From NCBI GenBank assembly GCA_024508915.1, contig JANINR010000060.1, positions 1-40,148 on the forward strand: DNA of 40,148 nt, written 5' to 3'. The position numbers were made by a program, and so were the translations under genes. The stretch comes from Lysobacteraceae bacterium (GTDB taxonomy: Bacteria > Pseudomonadota > Gammaproteobacteria > Xanthomonadales > Xanthomonadaceae). Shown one piece after another: positions 10,224 through 17,344 of this stretch. Each line of letters starts with the position of its first letter. The first letter of the stretch is position 1. Below the pieces are notes generated by a model, which did not search any database, was not told the DNA's origin, and was given only the letters and a program-made list of their open reading frames with translations.

Positions 10224-11030
10224 ATGCGCAAGTTGCTGCTGTCCATCGCCATCGCCACGACCGTGGCCGCATGCGCCACCACCACGTCGCCGACCGGCCG
10301 CAAGCAGTACGTCGGCGCCGTCTCCGAGGCGGAACTCGCGCAGCTCGGCGCGCAGGCCTTCGCCGAAATGAAGGCCAAGACCCCGCAGACGAACGACGCG
10401 CGGCAGGCCGCCTACGTGCGCTGCGTGGTGAACGACATCGTCGCGGTGCTGCCCGCCGACTGGCGCAGGACCGGTTGGGAGACCGCGGTATTCGCCGACG
10501 ACCAGGCCAACGCCTTCGCGCTCCCCGGCGGCAAGGTCGGTGTCTACACCGGCATCTTCAAGGTCGCGCGCAACCAGGACCAGCTCGCGGCGGTCGTCGC
10601 GCACGAGATCGGCCACGTCGTGTCGCACCACCACGACGAGCGCATCACCCGCCAGGCCGGCGCGCAGGGCGCGCTGCAGATGATCGGCGCGCTGCTCGGC
10701 TCGCGCTACGGCCAGGGCGCGGCGAACGCGGCGGTGCAGGGCGGGAGCATCCTCGCGCAGACCGGCTTCCTGCTGCCGGGCTCGCGGACCCAGGAAAGCG
10801 AGGCGGACGTGGTCGGGCAGCAGCTCATGGCGCAGGCGGGATTCGACCCCCGCGCCGCCGTGAACCTGTGGCAGAACATGGCCGCCGCGGGCGGCAGCCG
10901 CCCGCCGGAATGGCTCTCGACGCACCCGGATCCGCAGAGCCGCCTGTCGGAACTCCGCGCGCGCGCCGACGGCCTGCTGCCGACCTACGAGCAGGCCCGC
11001 GCCGCCGGGCGCCGCCCGAACTGTGGCTGA
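10224..11030 (+). CDS. M48 family metallopeptidase, outer-membrane lipoprotein (LoiP/YcaL-like)
   Basis: Zinc metalloprotease predicted to sit in the periplasm attached to the outer membrane, probably in envelope protein quality control. With the start at ATG 10224 the product has 268 residues and a lipoprotein signal MRKLLLSIAIATTVAAC, lipobox VAAC with Cys17 and Ala at +2, which favours outer-membrane sorting. The catalytic HEIGH (HExxH) appears in VVAHEIGHVVSHHHDER and the third zinc ligand in ESEADVVG, the M48 pattern. The frame extends upstream to 10155, but that would bury the signal peptide. A GGAG about 7 nt upstream supports this start. It stands alone between gyrB and the TPR gene. 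The exact subfamily cannot be fixed by eye. Confidence 0.9.
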   Translation: MRKLLLSIAIATTVAACATTTSPTGRKQYVGAVSEAELAQLGAQAFAEMKAKTPQTNDARQAAYVRCVVNDIVAVLPADWRRTGWETAVFADDQANAFALPGGKVGVYTGIFKVARNQDQLAAVVAHEIGHVVSHHHDERITRQAGAQGALQMIGALLGSRYGQGAANAAVQGGSILAQTGFLLPGSRTQESEADVVGQQLMAQAGFDPRAAVNLWQNMAAAGGSRPPEWLSTHPDPQSRLSELRARADGLLPTYEQARAAGRRPNCG

Positions 11031-11087
11031 GCGCACATTCCCGGCAGATGCGAAGGCCCGGGGCTTTCTGCTAGCGTGATCGGCTCA

Positions 11088-11110
11088 CCGGCCGCCGGGC
11101 AGGCGGCCGG
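11088..11110 (+). other. Strong hairpin upstream of the TPR gene
   Basis: CCGGCCGCC (11088-11096) and GGCGGCCGG (11102-11110) form a perfect 9-bp stem with loop GGGCA. It lies 57 bp after the M48 stop and 27 bp before the TPR start. There is no T-run, so it may be a terminator-like stop for the M48 transcript or a leader structure of the TPR gene. Confidence 0.5.
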
Positions 11111-11137
11111 GCCCCCAATGCACGAGAGGTCCCGCCC

Positions 11138-12274
11138 ATGAACAGCCCGCTTTCCTTCCGTCGCACCGCCGCCGTGGCGCTGGTGCTGGCCTTCGCGCTG
11201 CCGGTCGCGGCGCCGGCGTGGGCGCAGCAGGACTACGGCAATGTCGGCTCGCAGAGCATGCGCGCCAAGCGCGATGCCGCGCGCAAGGCGCAGAAGGCCG
11301 AGAAGGGCGAGGAAGCCGCGGCGCCGGCGCTGTATCCGCAGGCGGACCGCCAGGAGCCGGAGGCCCAGCCCTCCCGCAACGGGCTGAAGAAGCTGCAGAA
11401 GCTGCAGGAGGCCTACGGCAAGCAGGACGACGCGGCGACGCTCGCCCTGGCGAAGGAAATCGCCGAGGACGCCGCCTCGAACCCCTACGAGAAGGGCTTC
11501 GCCTACCAGGTGGCGGGCAACGCCGCCTCCGGCCTCGGCGACGAGGCCGCGGCCGCCGATTACTTCGGCAAGGCGCTGGCCACGAACGGCCTGGCGAACA
11601 ACGACCACTTCACCGTCATGTACAACCTCGCCGTGATCCAGTACGGCATGGAGCAGTACCCGCAGGCGCTGGCGACGATCGACCGCTTCCTGGCGGAGAC
11701 CAAGTCCGACAAGCTCGAGGCGCAGAACCTGCGCGGCGGGATCCTGATCGCGATGGAGAAGTTCGGCGAGGCCGCCGACCTCTACGGCAAGCTGCTCGCC
11801 GCCCACCCGGACGACAAGACGCTGCGCATGAACGCCGTGGCCGCCTACCAGCAGGCCGAGCAGCCCGAGAAGGCGGTGGCGCTGCTCGCCGACGCGCAGG
11901 CCAAGGGCCAGCTGTCGACGCCCAACGAGTACCGCGCGCTGTACGTGAGCTACATCAACGCCGACCGCGACAAGGACGCGGCGGCGGTGATCGAGGACGG
12001 CCTGGCCAAGGGCGTCATCAAGCCGGGCCCGGAACTGGCCCGCGACTACATGGTCCTCGCCCAGAAGGCCTACTACGTCGACGACACCGCGACGGCGATC
12101 CAGCTGTACCAGAAGGCCGCCCCGATCGCCGCCGACGGCGAGGCCGCGCTGAACCTCGCGAAGGTCTACGCGGAGCTCGGGAAGAACGCCGAGGCCAAGG
12201 CGGCCGCGCAGCAGGCCCTGGAGAAGGGCGTCAAGGACACGGCGGGCGCGAAGAAGCTCGCCGGGGGGAAGTAA
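11138..12274 (+). CDS. Periplasmic tetratricopeptide-repeat protein upstream of tonB
   Basis: The 378-residue product starts with a Sec signal peptide (MNSPLSFRRTAAVALVLAFALPVAAPAWAQQ, here split as residues 1-29 with a likely AxA cleavage after AWA), then a charged Lys/Ala/Glu segment (about 38-80) and a series of helical TPR-type repeats to the end, for example ADYFGKALATNG, ALATIDRFLAET, AADLYGKLLAAHPDD and AIQLYQKAAPIAADG. No catalytic motif is seen, so a scaffold or binding role is likely. GAGAGGT at about 11124-11130 is a good ribosome binding site. The position just before tonB recurs in this family and suggests an envelope role, but a function in TonB-dependent uptake is inference. 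Confidence 0.85.
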   Translation: MNSPLSFRRTAAVALVLAFALPVAAPAWAQQDYGNVGSQSMRAKRDAARKAQKAEKGEEAAAPALYPQADRQEPEAQPSRNGLKKLQKLQEAYGKQDDAATLALAKEIAEDAASNPYEKGFAYQVAGNAASGLGDEAAAADYFGKALATNGLANNDHFTVMYNLAVIQYGMEQYPQALATIDRFLAETKSDKLEAQNLRGGILIAMEKFGEAADLYGKLLAAHPDDKTLRMNAVAAYQQAEQPEKAVALLADAQAKGQLSTPNEYRALYVSYINADRDKDAAAVIEDGLAKGVIKPGPELARDYMVLAQKAYYVDDTATAIQLYQKAAPIAADGEAALNLAKVYAELGKNAEAKAAAQQALEKGVKDTAGAKKLAGGK

Positions 12275-12290
12275 CCGGTTCAATCCCCGT

Positions 12291-12315
12291 GGAACCCGGT
12301 TGGTACCGGGGTTCC
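12291..12315 (+). other. Hairpin overlapping the tonB -35
   Basis: GGAACCCGGT pairs with ACCGG-g-GTTCC around loop TGGT, a 10-bp stem with one bulged G. It starts 16 bp after the TPR stop and its loop overlaps the tonB -35 at 12300-12305. It could end the TPR transcript or be an operator; no T-run follows. Confidence 0.4.
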
Positions 12316-12328
12316 GGATTGGTATAAG
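12300..12328 (+). promoter_or_regulatory. Promoter for tonB
   Basis: TTGGTA (12300-12305, 4/6) lies 17 bp before TATAAG (12323-12328, 5/6), and TG at 12320-12321 makes it an extended -10. Initiation near 12336 gives a leader of about 80 nt before the ATG at 12415. I see no Fur-box-like 19-bp palindrome overlapping it. Confidence 0.65.
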
Positions 12329-12340
12329 CTTAGAGATTCC

Positions 12341-12381
12341 CGCGGCCGGAAACGGCCGCGGATCGACATTTCCGGGTGCGA
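12341..12381 (+). other. Structured tonB leader with two small hairpins
   Basis: CGCGGCCG (12341-12348) and CGGCCGCG (12353-12360) form a perfect 8-bp stem closed by a GAAA tetraloop. A second smaller stem, CCGGG/CCCGG, follows at about 12372-12389 around a loop that also contains GAAA. Both lie in the predicted 5' leader of tonB. They may stabilise or regulate the mRNA; no known riboswitch is recognised. Confidence 0.45.
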
Positions 12382-12414
12382 AAGCCCGGCCCAATAGACC
12401 CGAGCTTCCCCCGC

Positions 12415-13077
12415 ATGACGCAAGAGCTGCCGAGCGAAAAGAACGATGGCGATCCCGGCCTGAACTGGCCGCGTATCGCCGGCCTCTCCTTCGTGATCGC
12501 GATCCACGCTGCGGCGCTCCTGCTGCTGCTGGCCCCGGTCGCGCCTCCCGGCCAGGAAAAGGCCGAGGACGACGTGACCCGCGTGGTGATCATCGAGCCG
12601 CCGCCGCCGCCGCCCCCGCCGCCGCCGCCGCCGCCCGAGCAGCCGAAGCCGCAGGAGATCAAGCAGCTGGCGCCGCCGCAGCCGAGCCCGATCCCGCCGC
12701 CGCCGGAAGAGCCGCCGGTCGTGTTCGACGAGCCGTCGCCGGTCGACGTGCAGGCGCCGCCGCCGGCACCGCCGGCGCCGCCCGCCCCGGTGGCCGACAT
12801 CGGCGCGAGCGTGGACATCTCGTCCAAGAACATGAATCCCCCGCGCTACCCGCCGGAGGAAAACCGTCGCCGCATCGGCGGCACCGTGGTCCTGATCATC
12901 ACCGTCGACGCCAGCGGCAACGCCACCAACGTCGAGATCGAGAGCTCCAGCGGCAACCGCAACCTCGACCGCGAGGCCAAGAAGGCGGCCGAGCGCTGGC
13001 GCTTCACCCCGGGCATGAGCGGCGGCAGGAAGGTGGGCGGTCGCGTCCGCGTCCCGGTCGTCTTCACTCCATCCTGA
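12415..13077 (+). CDS. tonB: Energy transducer TonB
   Basis: Couples the ExbB/ExbD proton-driven motor to outer-membrane TonB-dependent receptors. The 220-residue product from ATG 12415 (MTQELPSEKNDGDPGLNWPR) has a single N-terminal membrane segment (about 21-42, with His31 in the place of the conserved transmembrane histidine), a long periplasmic Pro-rich spacer including 13 consecutive prolines (62-74), and the C-terminal TonB domain (about 135-220) with YPPEENRRRIGGTVVL and ERWRFTPG. A GTG at 12376 in frame would add 13 residues and lies inside the leader hairpin, so I prefer the ATG. It is followed by exbB after 85 bp, as in xanthomonads. Confidence 0.95.
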   Translation: MTQELPSEKNDGDPGLNWPRIAGLSFVIAIHAAALLLLLAPVAPPGQEKAEDDVTRVVIIEPPPPPPPPPPPPPEQPKPQEIKQLAPPQPSPIPPPPEEPPVVFDEPSPVDVQAPPPAPPAPPAPVADIGASVDISSKNMNPPRYPPEENRRRIGGTVVLIITVDASGNATNVEIESSSGNRNLDREAKKAAERWRFTPGMSGGRKVGGRVRVPVVFTPS

Positions 13078-13094
13078 CCGCGGCCACCGCGGTC
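13076..13094 (+). other. Hairpin at the tonB stop codon
   Basis: GACCGCGG (13076-13083) and CCGCGGTC (13087-13094) form a perfect 8-bp inverted repeat with a 3-nt spacer, beginning within the tonB TGA. The sequence after it is A-rich, not T-rich, so it is unlikely to be an intrinsic terminator. It could be a processing or stability element between tonB and exbB. Confidence 0.45.
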
Positions 13095-13162
13095 AACGCA
13101 GGAAAACGTTTCAGCACCACCCGCTCCACCCTCACTACCACTAAAACCCAAAGGTAAGCGTC

Positions 13163-13936
13163 ATGCTGCAGGAAACCACCCAAGCCGCCGCTGCGACCGG
13201 AGGCAACGCTGCTTCCGCCCTGACGCAGATGGGCGTCGACCATCTGCTCACCGAAATGATGAACGATCCGGGCGCCTATGCGGTGTCCTGGGCCGTGCTC
13301 ATCACACTGACCGTGATGTCGGCGATGTCGATCTACTGGATCGTCATCAACTTCTTCAAGAACATGTCCCTGCGCCGCGGTGCCGACCGCGTCGTCAGCA
13401 CGTTCTGGGAAACCCCGAACGCGCAGGACGCGATCCGCTACATGGAAGAACAGCCGCGCAGCGAGCCGTTCTCCAAGATCGCGCTCGACGCCGCCCAGGC
13501 GGCCGCGCACCACCAGCGCCACGAGGGCTCGCGCCTGGTCGAGTCGCTGAACCGCTCCGAGTTCGTGGACCGCGCGCTGCGCCAGGGCGTGACCCGCGAG
13601 TCGATGCGCCTGGAGTCGGGCCTCACCGTGCTCGCCACCGTCGGTTCGACCGCGCCGTTCGTCGGCCTGCTCGGTACCGTGTGGGGCATCTACGGCGCCC
13701 TGATCCGCATCGGTGCCACCGGCCAGGCGTCGATCGACGCGGTCGCGGGCCCGGTCGGCGAGGCGCTGATCATGACCGCCCTCGGCCTGTTCACTGCGAT
13801 CCCGGCGGTGCTGGCGTACAACTTCTTCGTCCGCCTGAACCGCGTCACCTACAACAAGTTCGACACCTTCGCGCACGACCTGCACGACTTCTTCGCGACC
13901 GGCGCCCGCGTCGGCGAGATGCAGATCAAGCGCTAA
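13163..13936 (+). CDS. exbB: TonB-system proton channel subunit ExbB (MotA/TolQ/ExbB family)
   Basis: Forms the pentameric inner-membrane channel that, with ExbD, harvests the proton gradient for TonB. The 257-residue protein has an N-terminal Ala-rich periplasmic part, a first membrane helix (about 43-64, AVSWAVLITLTVMSAMSIYW), a cytoplasmic domain, and two C-terminal helices with the family signature GSTAPFVGLLGTVWGIYGA and EALIMTALGLFTAIPAVLAYN. Ribosome binding site AAAGG lies about 10 nt before the ATG. It precedes exbD1 by 30 bp in the same transcription direction. Confidence 0.96.
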   Translation: MLQETTQAAAATGGNAASALTQMGVDHLLTEMMNDPGAYAVSWAVLITLTVMSAMSIYWIVINFFKNMSLRRGADRVVSTFWETPNAQDAIRYMEEQPRSEPFSKIALDAAQAAAHHQRHEGSRLVESLNRSEFVDRALRQGVTRESMRLESGLTVLATVGSTAPFVGLLGTVWGIYGALIRIGATGQASIDAVAGPVGEALIMTALGLFTAIPAVLAYNFFVRLNRVTYNKFDTFAHDLHDFFATGARVGEMQIKR

Positions 13937-13966
13937 ACCGTCGAACAGCCCCACGGAGTCCGGCCA

Positions 13967-14392
13967 ATGGCCTTCAGTACAGGTAGCCAGAGCGGCGCCC
14001 CGATGTCGGAGATCAACGTCACGCCCCTCGTGGACGTGATGCTGGTCCTGCTGATCATCTTCATGATCACGGCGCCCCTGATGTCGCACAAGATCAAGGT
14101 CGAGCTGCCGCAGGCGAACCTCGACAAGCGCGACGAGAAGATCCCGCCGGCGCCGCCGATCACGGTCACGGTGACCGAGAACGGCAGCCTGTACTGGAAC
14201 GACCAGCCGGTGACGGCGCAGCTGCTCGAGAGCCAGCTCTCGGTCGAGGCGCAGAAGACCCCGCAGCCCGCGGTCAACATCCGTGGCGACGAGACGACCA
14301 AGTACCGGACCATCGCCGAGGTGGTGAATACCGCCCAGGCGCAGGGCATCCGCAAGGTCGGCTTCGTGGCCACCAAAGAACGGCCGCGCTGA
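13967..14392 (+). CDS. exbD1: Biopolymer transporter ExbD, first copy
   Basis: Motor subunit with one membrane helix and a periplasmic domain. The 141-residue protein has the family core [20 protein letters not shown], with Asp23 in the place of the proton-carrying Asp25 of E. coli ExbD, followed by a periplasmic domain of about 95 residues ending KVGFVATKERPR. A CGGAG about 9 nt upstream supports the start. It is the first of two tandem exbD genes; in Xanthomonas both copies are known, with exbD1 being the one needed for iron uptake and exbD2 not. Confidence 0.95.
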   Translation: MAFSTGSQSGAPMSEINVTPLVDVMLVLLIIFMITAPLMSHKIKVELPQANLDKRDEKIPPAPPITVTVTENGSLYWNDQPVTAQLLESQLSVEAQKTPQPAVNIRGDETTKYRTIAEVVNTAQAQGIRKVGFVATKERPR

Positions 14393-14404
14393 GGAGCTAA
14401 GACA

Positions 14405-14821
14405 ATGGCAATGAGTACTGGTGGTTCGGGCGGCGGCCCGATGTGCGACATCAACGTCACGCCCCTCGTGGACGTGATGCTGGTGCTGCTCATCATCTTC
14501 ATGGTGACCGCGCCGATCCTGTCCTACCCGATCGACATCGACCTGCCGCAGAAGTCGCTGACGCCTCCGCCGGAGCAGAAGAACCCGCCGGAGCCGATCG
14601 ACCTGCGCATCGACGGCGCCAACCAGGTCTTCTGGAACAACAGCCCGGTGCCGCTGTCGGCCCTGCGCAACATGATGGAAGCCGAGGTCGAGCGCGACCC
14701 CAACAACCAGCCGACGCTGCAGATCGACACCGCGGAAGACGCGGACTACGGCGTGCTGGCCCGGGTGCTCGCGACGGCGCGCAACGCGCAGATGCAGAAG
14801 ATCGGTTTCGTCAAGAAGTAA
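14405..14821 (+). CDS. exbD2: Biopolymer transporter ExbD, second copy
   Basis: The 138-residue paralogue of the upstream gene, starting 12 bp after it with a strong GAGGAG ribosome binding site. It keeps the [18 protein letters not shown] core with Asp23 and a single membrane helix, but the periplasmic domain differs ([19 protein letters not shown]). A 35-bp stretch around this core is identical to exbD1 at the nucleotide level (14012-14046 and 14450-14484). It is the last gene of the block before the terminator. In Xanthomonas the homologue is dispensable for iron uptake but tied to plant responses; its role here is unknown. Confidence 0.94.
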   Translation: MAMSTGGSGGGPMCDINVTPLVDVMLVLLIIFMVTAPILSYPIDIDLPQKSLTPPPEQKNPPEPIDLRIDGANQVFWNNSPVPLSALRNMMEAEVERDPNNQPTLQIDTAEDADYGVLARVLATARNAQMQKIGFVKK

Positions 14822-14876
14822 ACGCACGACGCCGGCGCGCCGCGCGCGCCACGACGCTTACCCAGTTCCAACTTTC

Positions 14877-14904
14877 AGGCCGCCCTCCGGGGCGGCCTTT
14901 TTTT
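14877..14904 (+). terminator. Intrinsic terminator of the tonB-exb block
   Basis: A perfect 9-bp stem AGGCCGCCC / GGGCGGCCT with loop TCCG is followed by an uninterrupted T-run (14898-14904). It lies 55 bp after the exbD2 stop and directly against the pdxJ stop on the other strand. On the minus strand the hairpin is not followed by T, so it serves mainly the rightward transcript. Confidence 0.9.
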
Positions 14905-14906
14905 GC

Positions 14907-15662
14907 CTACGCGGCAAGGATCGCGAGGTAGGCGCGGACGGTGGCGTCGAGGCCGGCGTAGAGGGCCTCGTCGACGAGGGCGTGGCCGATCGAGACTTCG
15001 AGGACGTTCGGCACGTTCGCGACGAAGGCGCCGAGGTTGGACTGGCTGAGGTCGTGGCCGGCATTGACGCCGAGTCCGGCGGCGGCGGCGCGCCGTGCGG
15101 TCTCCGCGCACGCGGCCAGCGCGCCGGTGGCGTCGCCCGCCGCGTACGCTTCGGCGAACGGGCCGGTGTAGAGCTCGATGCGGTCGGCGCCCACGGCGGC
15201 GGCGGCGGCCACGTCCGTGCCTGCGCCCGCATCGGCGAACAGGCTCACGCGGCAGCCGAGCGTCTTCAGCGCCGCGACATGCGGGCGCAGCCGGTCGGCG
15301 TCCGCGGCGAAGTCGAATCCGTGGTCGGACGTGAGTTGCGCGTCGCCGTCCGGCACCAGCGTGGCCTGCGCCGGGCGCGCCTGCGCGCAGAGCGCATGGA
15401 AGCCCGGGTAGCCCTCGCGCGGCGGCGCGAAGGGATTGCCTTCGAGGTTGAACTCGACCCCGCGCGCATGGCACAGCGCCGCGAGCGCGAGCACGTCGTC
15501 GGCGCGGATGTGGCGCGCGTCGGGCCGCGGATGGACGGTGATGCCGTGCGCGCCCGCGTCGAGGCAGGCGGTGGCGGCGCGCACCACGTCCGGTGCCGTG
15601 CCGCCGCGCGAGTTGCGCAGCACCGCGATCTTGTTGACGTTGACGCTGAGGACGGTGCTCAC
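14907..15662 (-). CDS. pdxJ: Pyridoxine 5'-phosphate synthase
   Basis: Condenses 1-deoxyxylulose 5-phosphate with 3-amino-2-oxopropyl phosphate to give pyridoxine 5'-phosphate in vitamin B6 synthesis. The 251-residue TIM-barrel protein starts [17 protein letters not shown] after the initiator and shows [22 protein letters not shown], a [17 protein letters not shown] segment where many PdxJ have LVPE, and [13 protein letters not shown] near the end. The start codon is GTG at 15662, sharing four bases (GTGA) with the stop of the small upstream gene; no independent Shine-Dalgarno is visible, so translation is probably coupled. pdxJ next to exbD2 is a known xanthomonad arrangement. Confidence 0.95.
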   Translation of the reverse strand: MSTVLSVNVNKIAVLRNSRGGTAPDVVRAATACLDAGAHGITVHPRPDARHIRADDVLALAALCHARGVEFNLEGNPFAPPREGYPGFHALCAQARPAQATLVPDGDAQLTSDHGFDFAADADRLRPHVAALKTLGCRVSLFADAGAGTDVAAAAAVGADRIELYTGPFAEAYAAGDATGALAACAETARRAAAAGLGVNAGHDLSQSNLGAFVANVPNVLEVSIGHALVDEALYAGLDATVRAYLAILAA

Positions 15663-15814
15663 GGTCGCCGCGCCCGCTGCGCCAGCCAGGCGAGCATCGC
15701 GCTGACGCCCAGCAGCAGCGAGGCGAGGAGGGCGGCGCCGATCGCCGGCGTGGACGCGCTGCGCCAGGCCACGGCGAGCGCGGCGACGGCGAGGACGAGC
15801 AGGATCCAGGGCAT
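15659..15814 (-). CDS. Small two-helix membrane protein coupled to pdxJ
   Basis: A 51-codon frame, [17 protein letters not shown] then a short hydrophilic turn (RSASTPAIG) and a second hydrophobic stretch ([19 protein letters not shown]) ending in a positively charged QRARRP. It is preceded by a strong ribosome binding site AAGGAGG about 5 nt before ATG 15814, and its TGA overlaps the pdxJ GTG by four bases, both strong signs of a real gene. The positive C-terminus suggests both ends face the cytoplasm. I do not recognise a family. Its likely effect on pdxJ is translational coupling; any direct role is unknown. Confidence 0.72.
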   Translation of the reverse strand: MPWILLVLAVAALAVAWRSASTPAIGAALLASLLLGVSAMLAWLAQRARRP

Positions 15815-15848
15815 GGGGGCCTCCTTGCCGCGCAAGTCTAGCGCGGGC

Positions 15849-17288
15849 TCAGAGCACCGGCGACAGCAGCCTTGCCAGCGCTTCGGGCAGGCGCGCGGAC
15901 CAGAGCGGCCGCGCGCGGTCGGCGCGCACGCGCGGGGCGCTGGCCAGGTCCACCTCGAAGTGGCGCGCGAGTTCCGCCGCGATGCCCGCGTCGCGGAACA
16001 GCACCGCCACCTCGAAGTTCAGGCTGAAACTGCGCGAATCGAAGTTGGCGCTGCCCACCATCGCCAGCGACTCGTCGACCAGCAGCGCCTTGGAATGCAG
16101 CATGCGCGGCCCGTATTCGTAGACGCGCACGCCGGCCTCCATCAGTTCGTCGTAGTAGGAGCGCGCGGCGAGGGTGACCGTGAGCGAATCGCTGCGCCGC
16201 GGCACCATGACGCGCACGTCGAGGCCGCCGAGCGCCGCCGAGGTCAGCGCCATCATCGCCGCCTCGCCCGGCACGAAGTAGGGCGTCGCCAGCCACACGC
16301 GCTGCTTCGCCTCGTGGATCGCGGCCACGTGCAGGCGATGGATCGACTCCCACGGCGAGTCCGGCCCCGAACCCAGCACCTGCGCGGCGATCGGCCCCGG
16401 CGCCGGCGGCGGCATCGCCTGCGCCACCGAGGAAATGAAATCGCGCTGCCCGGTGGCGTAGGACCAGTCCTCGACGAACAGCAGCTGCAGGCCGCGCACC
16501 GCGTCGCCCTCGACGCGCAGATGCAGGTCGCGGTAGGCATCGTCGCGGAGCCGCTCGTTCTCCTCGTCGGTGATGTTGATGCCGCCGGTGAAGCCGATGC
16601 GGCCGTCGACCACGACGATCTTGCGGTGCGAGCGCAGGTTGATCCAGGTGCGGCGCCAGATCCGGCCGAAGTGCATCGGGTGGAACCAGGCCAGTTCGCC
16701 GCCCGCGTCCAGCAGCGGCTGGAAGAAGCCGCGCGGGCAGGCGCCCGAGCCGACGGCGTCCAGCAGCACGCGCACCGCCACGCCGGCGCGCGCGCGCTCC
16801 GCCAACGCGTCGCGCAGCGCGGTGCCGGTGCGGTCGGCCGCGAAGATGTAGTACTCCAGGTGCACGTGGTGCCGCGCCCCGCGCACGGCCTCCAGCAGCG
16901 CCTCGTACTTCGCGCCGCCGTCGACCAGCAGGCGGACGTCGGTCGCCGTGCTGGCGGGCAGGCCGCTGGTGGCCTGCGCGAGCGTCGCCAGCTCCATCGA
17001 ACCCTCGCCGGCGCCGGCGGCTTCGGGAAGCGACACGTGCGAGCGCGCGCGGCGCAGCCGGTGGCGGCGGATGCGCTGCGGCCCGAGCACGAGGTAGACG
17101 AGGAAGCCCACGTACGGCAACGCCGCCAGGCCCAGCAGCCAGCTCAGCGTCGCGACGGGCGTGCGCTTCTGCAGCACGATCCAGCCGCCGAGGCAGACCA
17201 GGTACAACGCCCAGCCGAGCGCCAGGTACAGGCCGATGTGCGGGATCGAGGCCAGCCATTCCCAGAGGTCGCGCAGCGGGTTCTGCAT
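15849..17288 (-). CDS. cls: Cardiolipin synthase (phospholipase D family)
   Basis: Inner-membrane enzyme that joins two phosphatidylglycerols (or a related pair) into cardiolipin. The 479-residue protein has two N-terminal membrane helices (about 18-39 and 46-68) and two phospholipase-D HKD motifs: H221-x-K223-x4-D228 followed by GFTGGIN, and H398-x-K400-x4-D405 followed by GSANFDSRSF. Length and layout match bacterial ClsA-type enzymes. It is divergent from the radical SAM gene across 56 bp with a symmetric -10-like palindrome between them. Which Cls subtype it is cannot be told by eye. Confidence 0.93.
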   Translation of the reverse strand: MQNPLRDLWEWLASIPHIGLYLALGWALYLVCLGGWIVLQKRTPVATLSWLLGLAALPYVGFLVYLVLGPQRIRRHRLRRARSHVSLPEAAGAGEGSMELATLAQATSGLPASTATDVRLLVDGGAKYEALLEAVRGARHHVHLEYYIFAADRTGTALRDALAERARAGVAVRVLLDAVGSGACPRGFFQPLLDAGGELAWFHPMHFGRIWRRTWINLRSHRKIVVVDGRIGFTGGINITDEENERLRDDAYRDLHLRVEGDAVRGLQLLFVEDWSYATGQRDFISSVAQAMPPPAPGPIAAQVLGSGPDSPWESIHRLHVAAIHEAKQRVWLATPYFVPGEAAMMALTSAALGGLDVRVMVPRRSDSLTVTLAARSYYDELMEAGVRVYEYGPRMLHSKALLVDESLAMVGSANFDSRSFSLNFEVAVLFRDAGIAAELARHFEVDLASAPRVRADRARPLWSARLPEALARLLSPVL

Positions 17289-17327
17289 GAACGCTTCATC
17301 GTCCGGTCGCGGGCATTGCGACGGTAG

Positions 17328-17339
17328 CAGCGTACGCTG
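17328..17339. promoter_or_regulatory. Palindromic double -10 between cls and the radical SAM gene
   Basis: CAGCGTACGCTG is a perfect 12-bp palindrome carrying TACGCT on both strands (17333-17338 plus; 17329-17334 minus). Rightward initiation about 7 nt on would start at the ATG of the radical SAM gene (17345); leftward initiation would leave a leader of about 33 nt before cls. It may be a bidirectional promoter core or an operator. Confidence 0.4.
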
Positions 17340-17344
17340 GGCCC

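Noticed and set aside
12608-12636. CCG-rich tract in tonB as a repeat element or phase-variable tract
   Set aside because: It encodes the expected proline spacer of TonB; codons vary between CCG and CCC and there is no sign of frame disruption.
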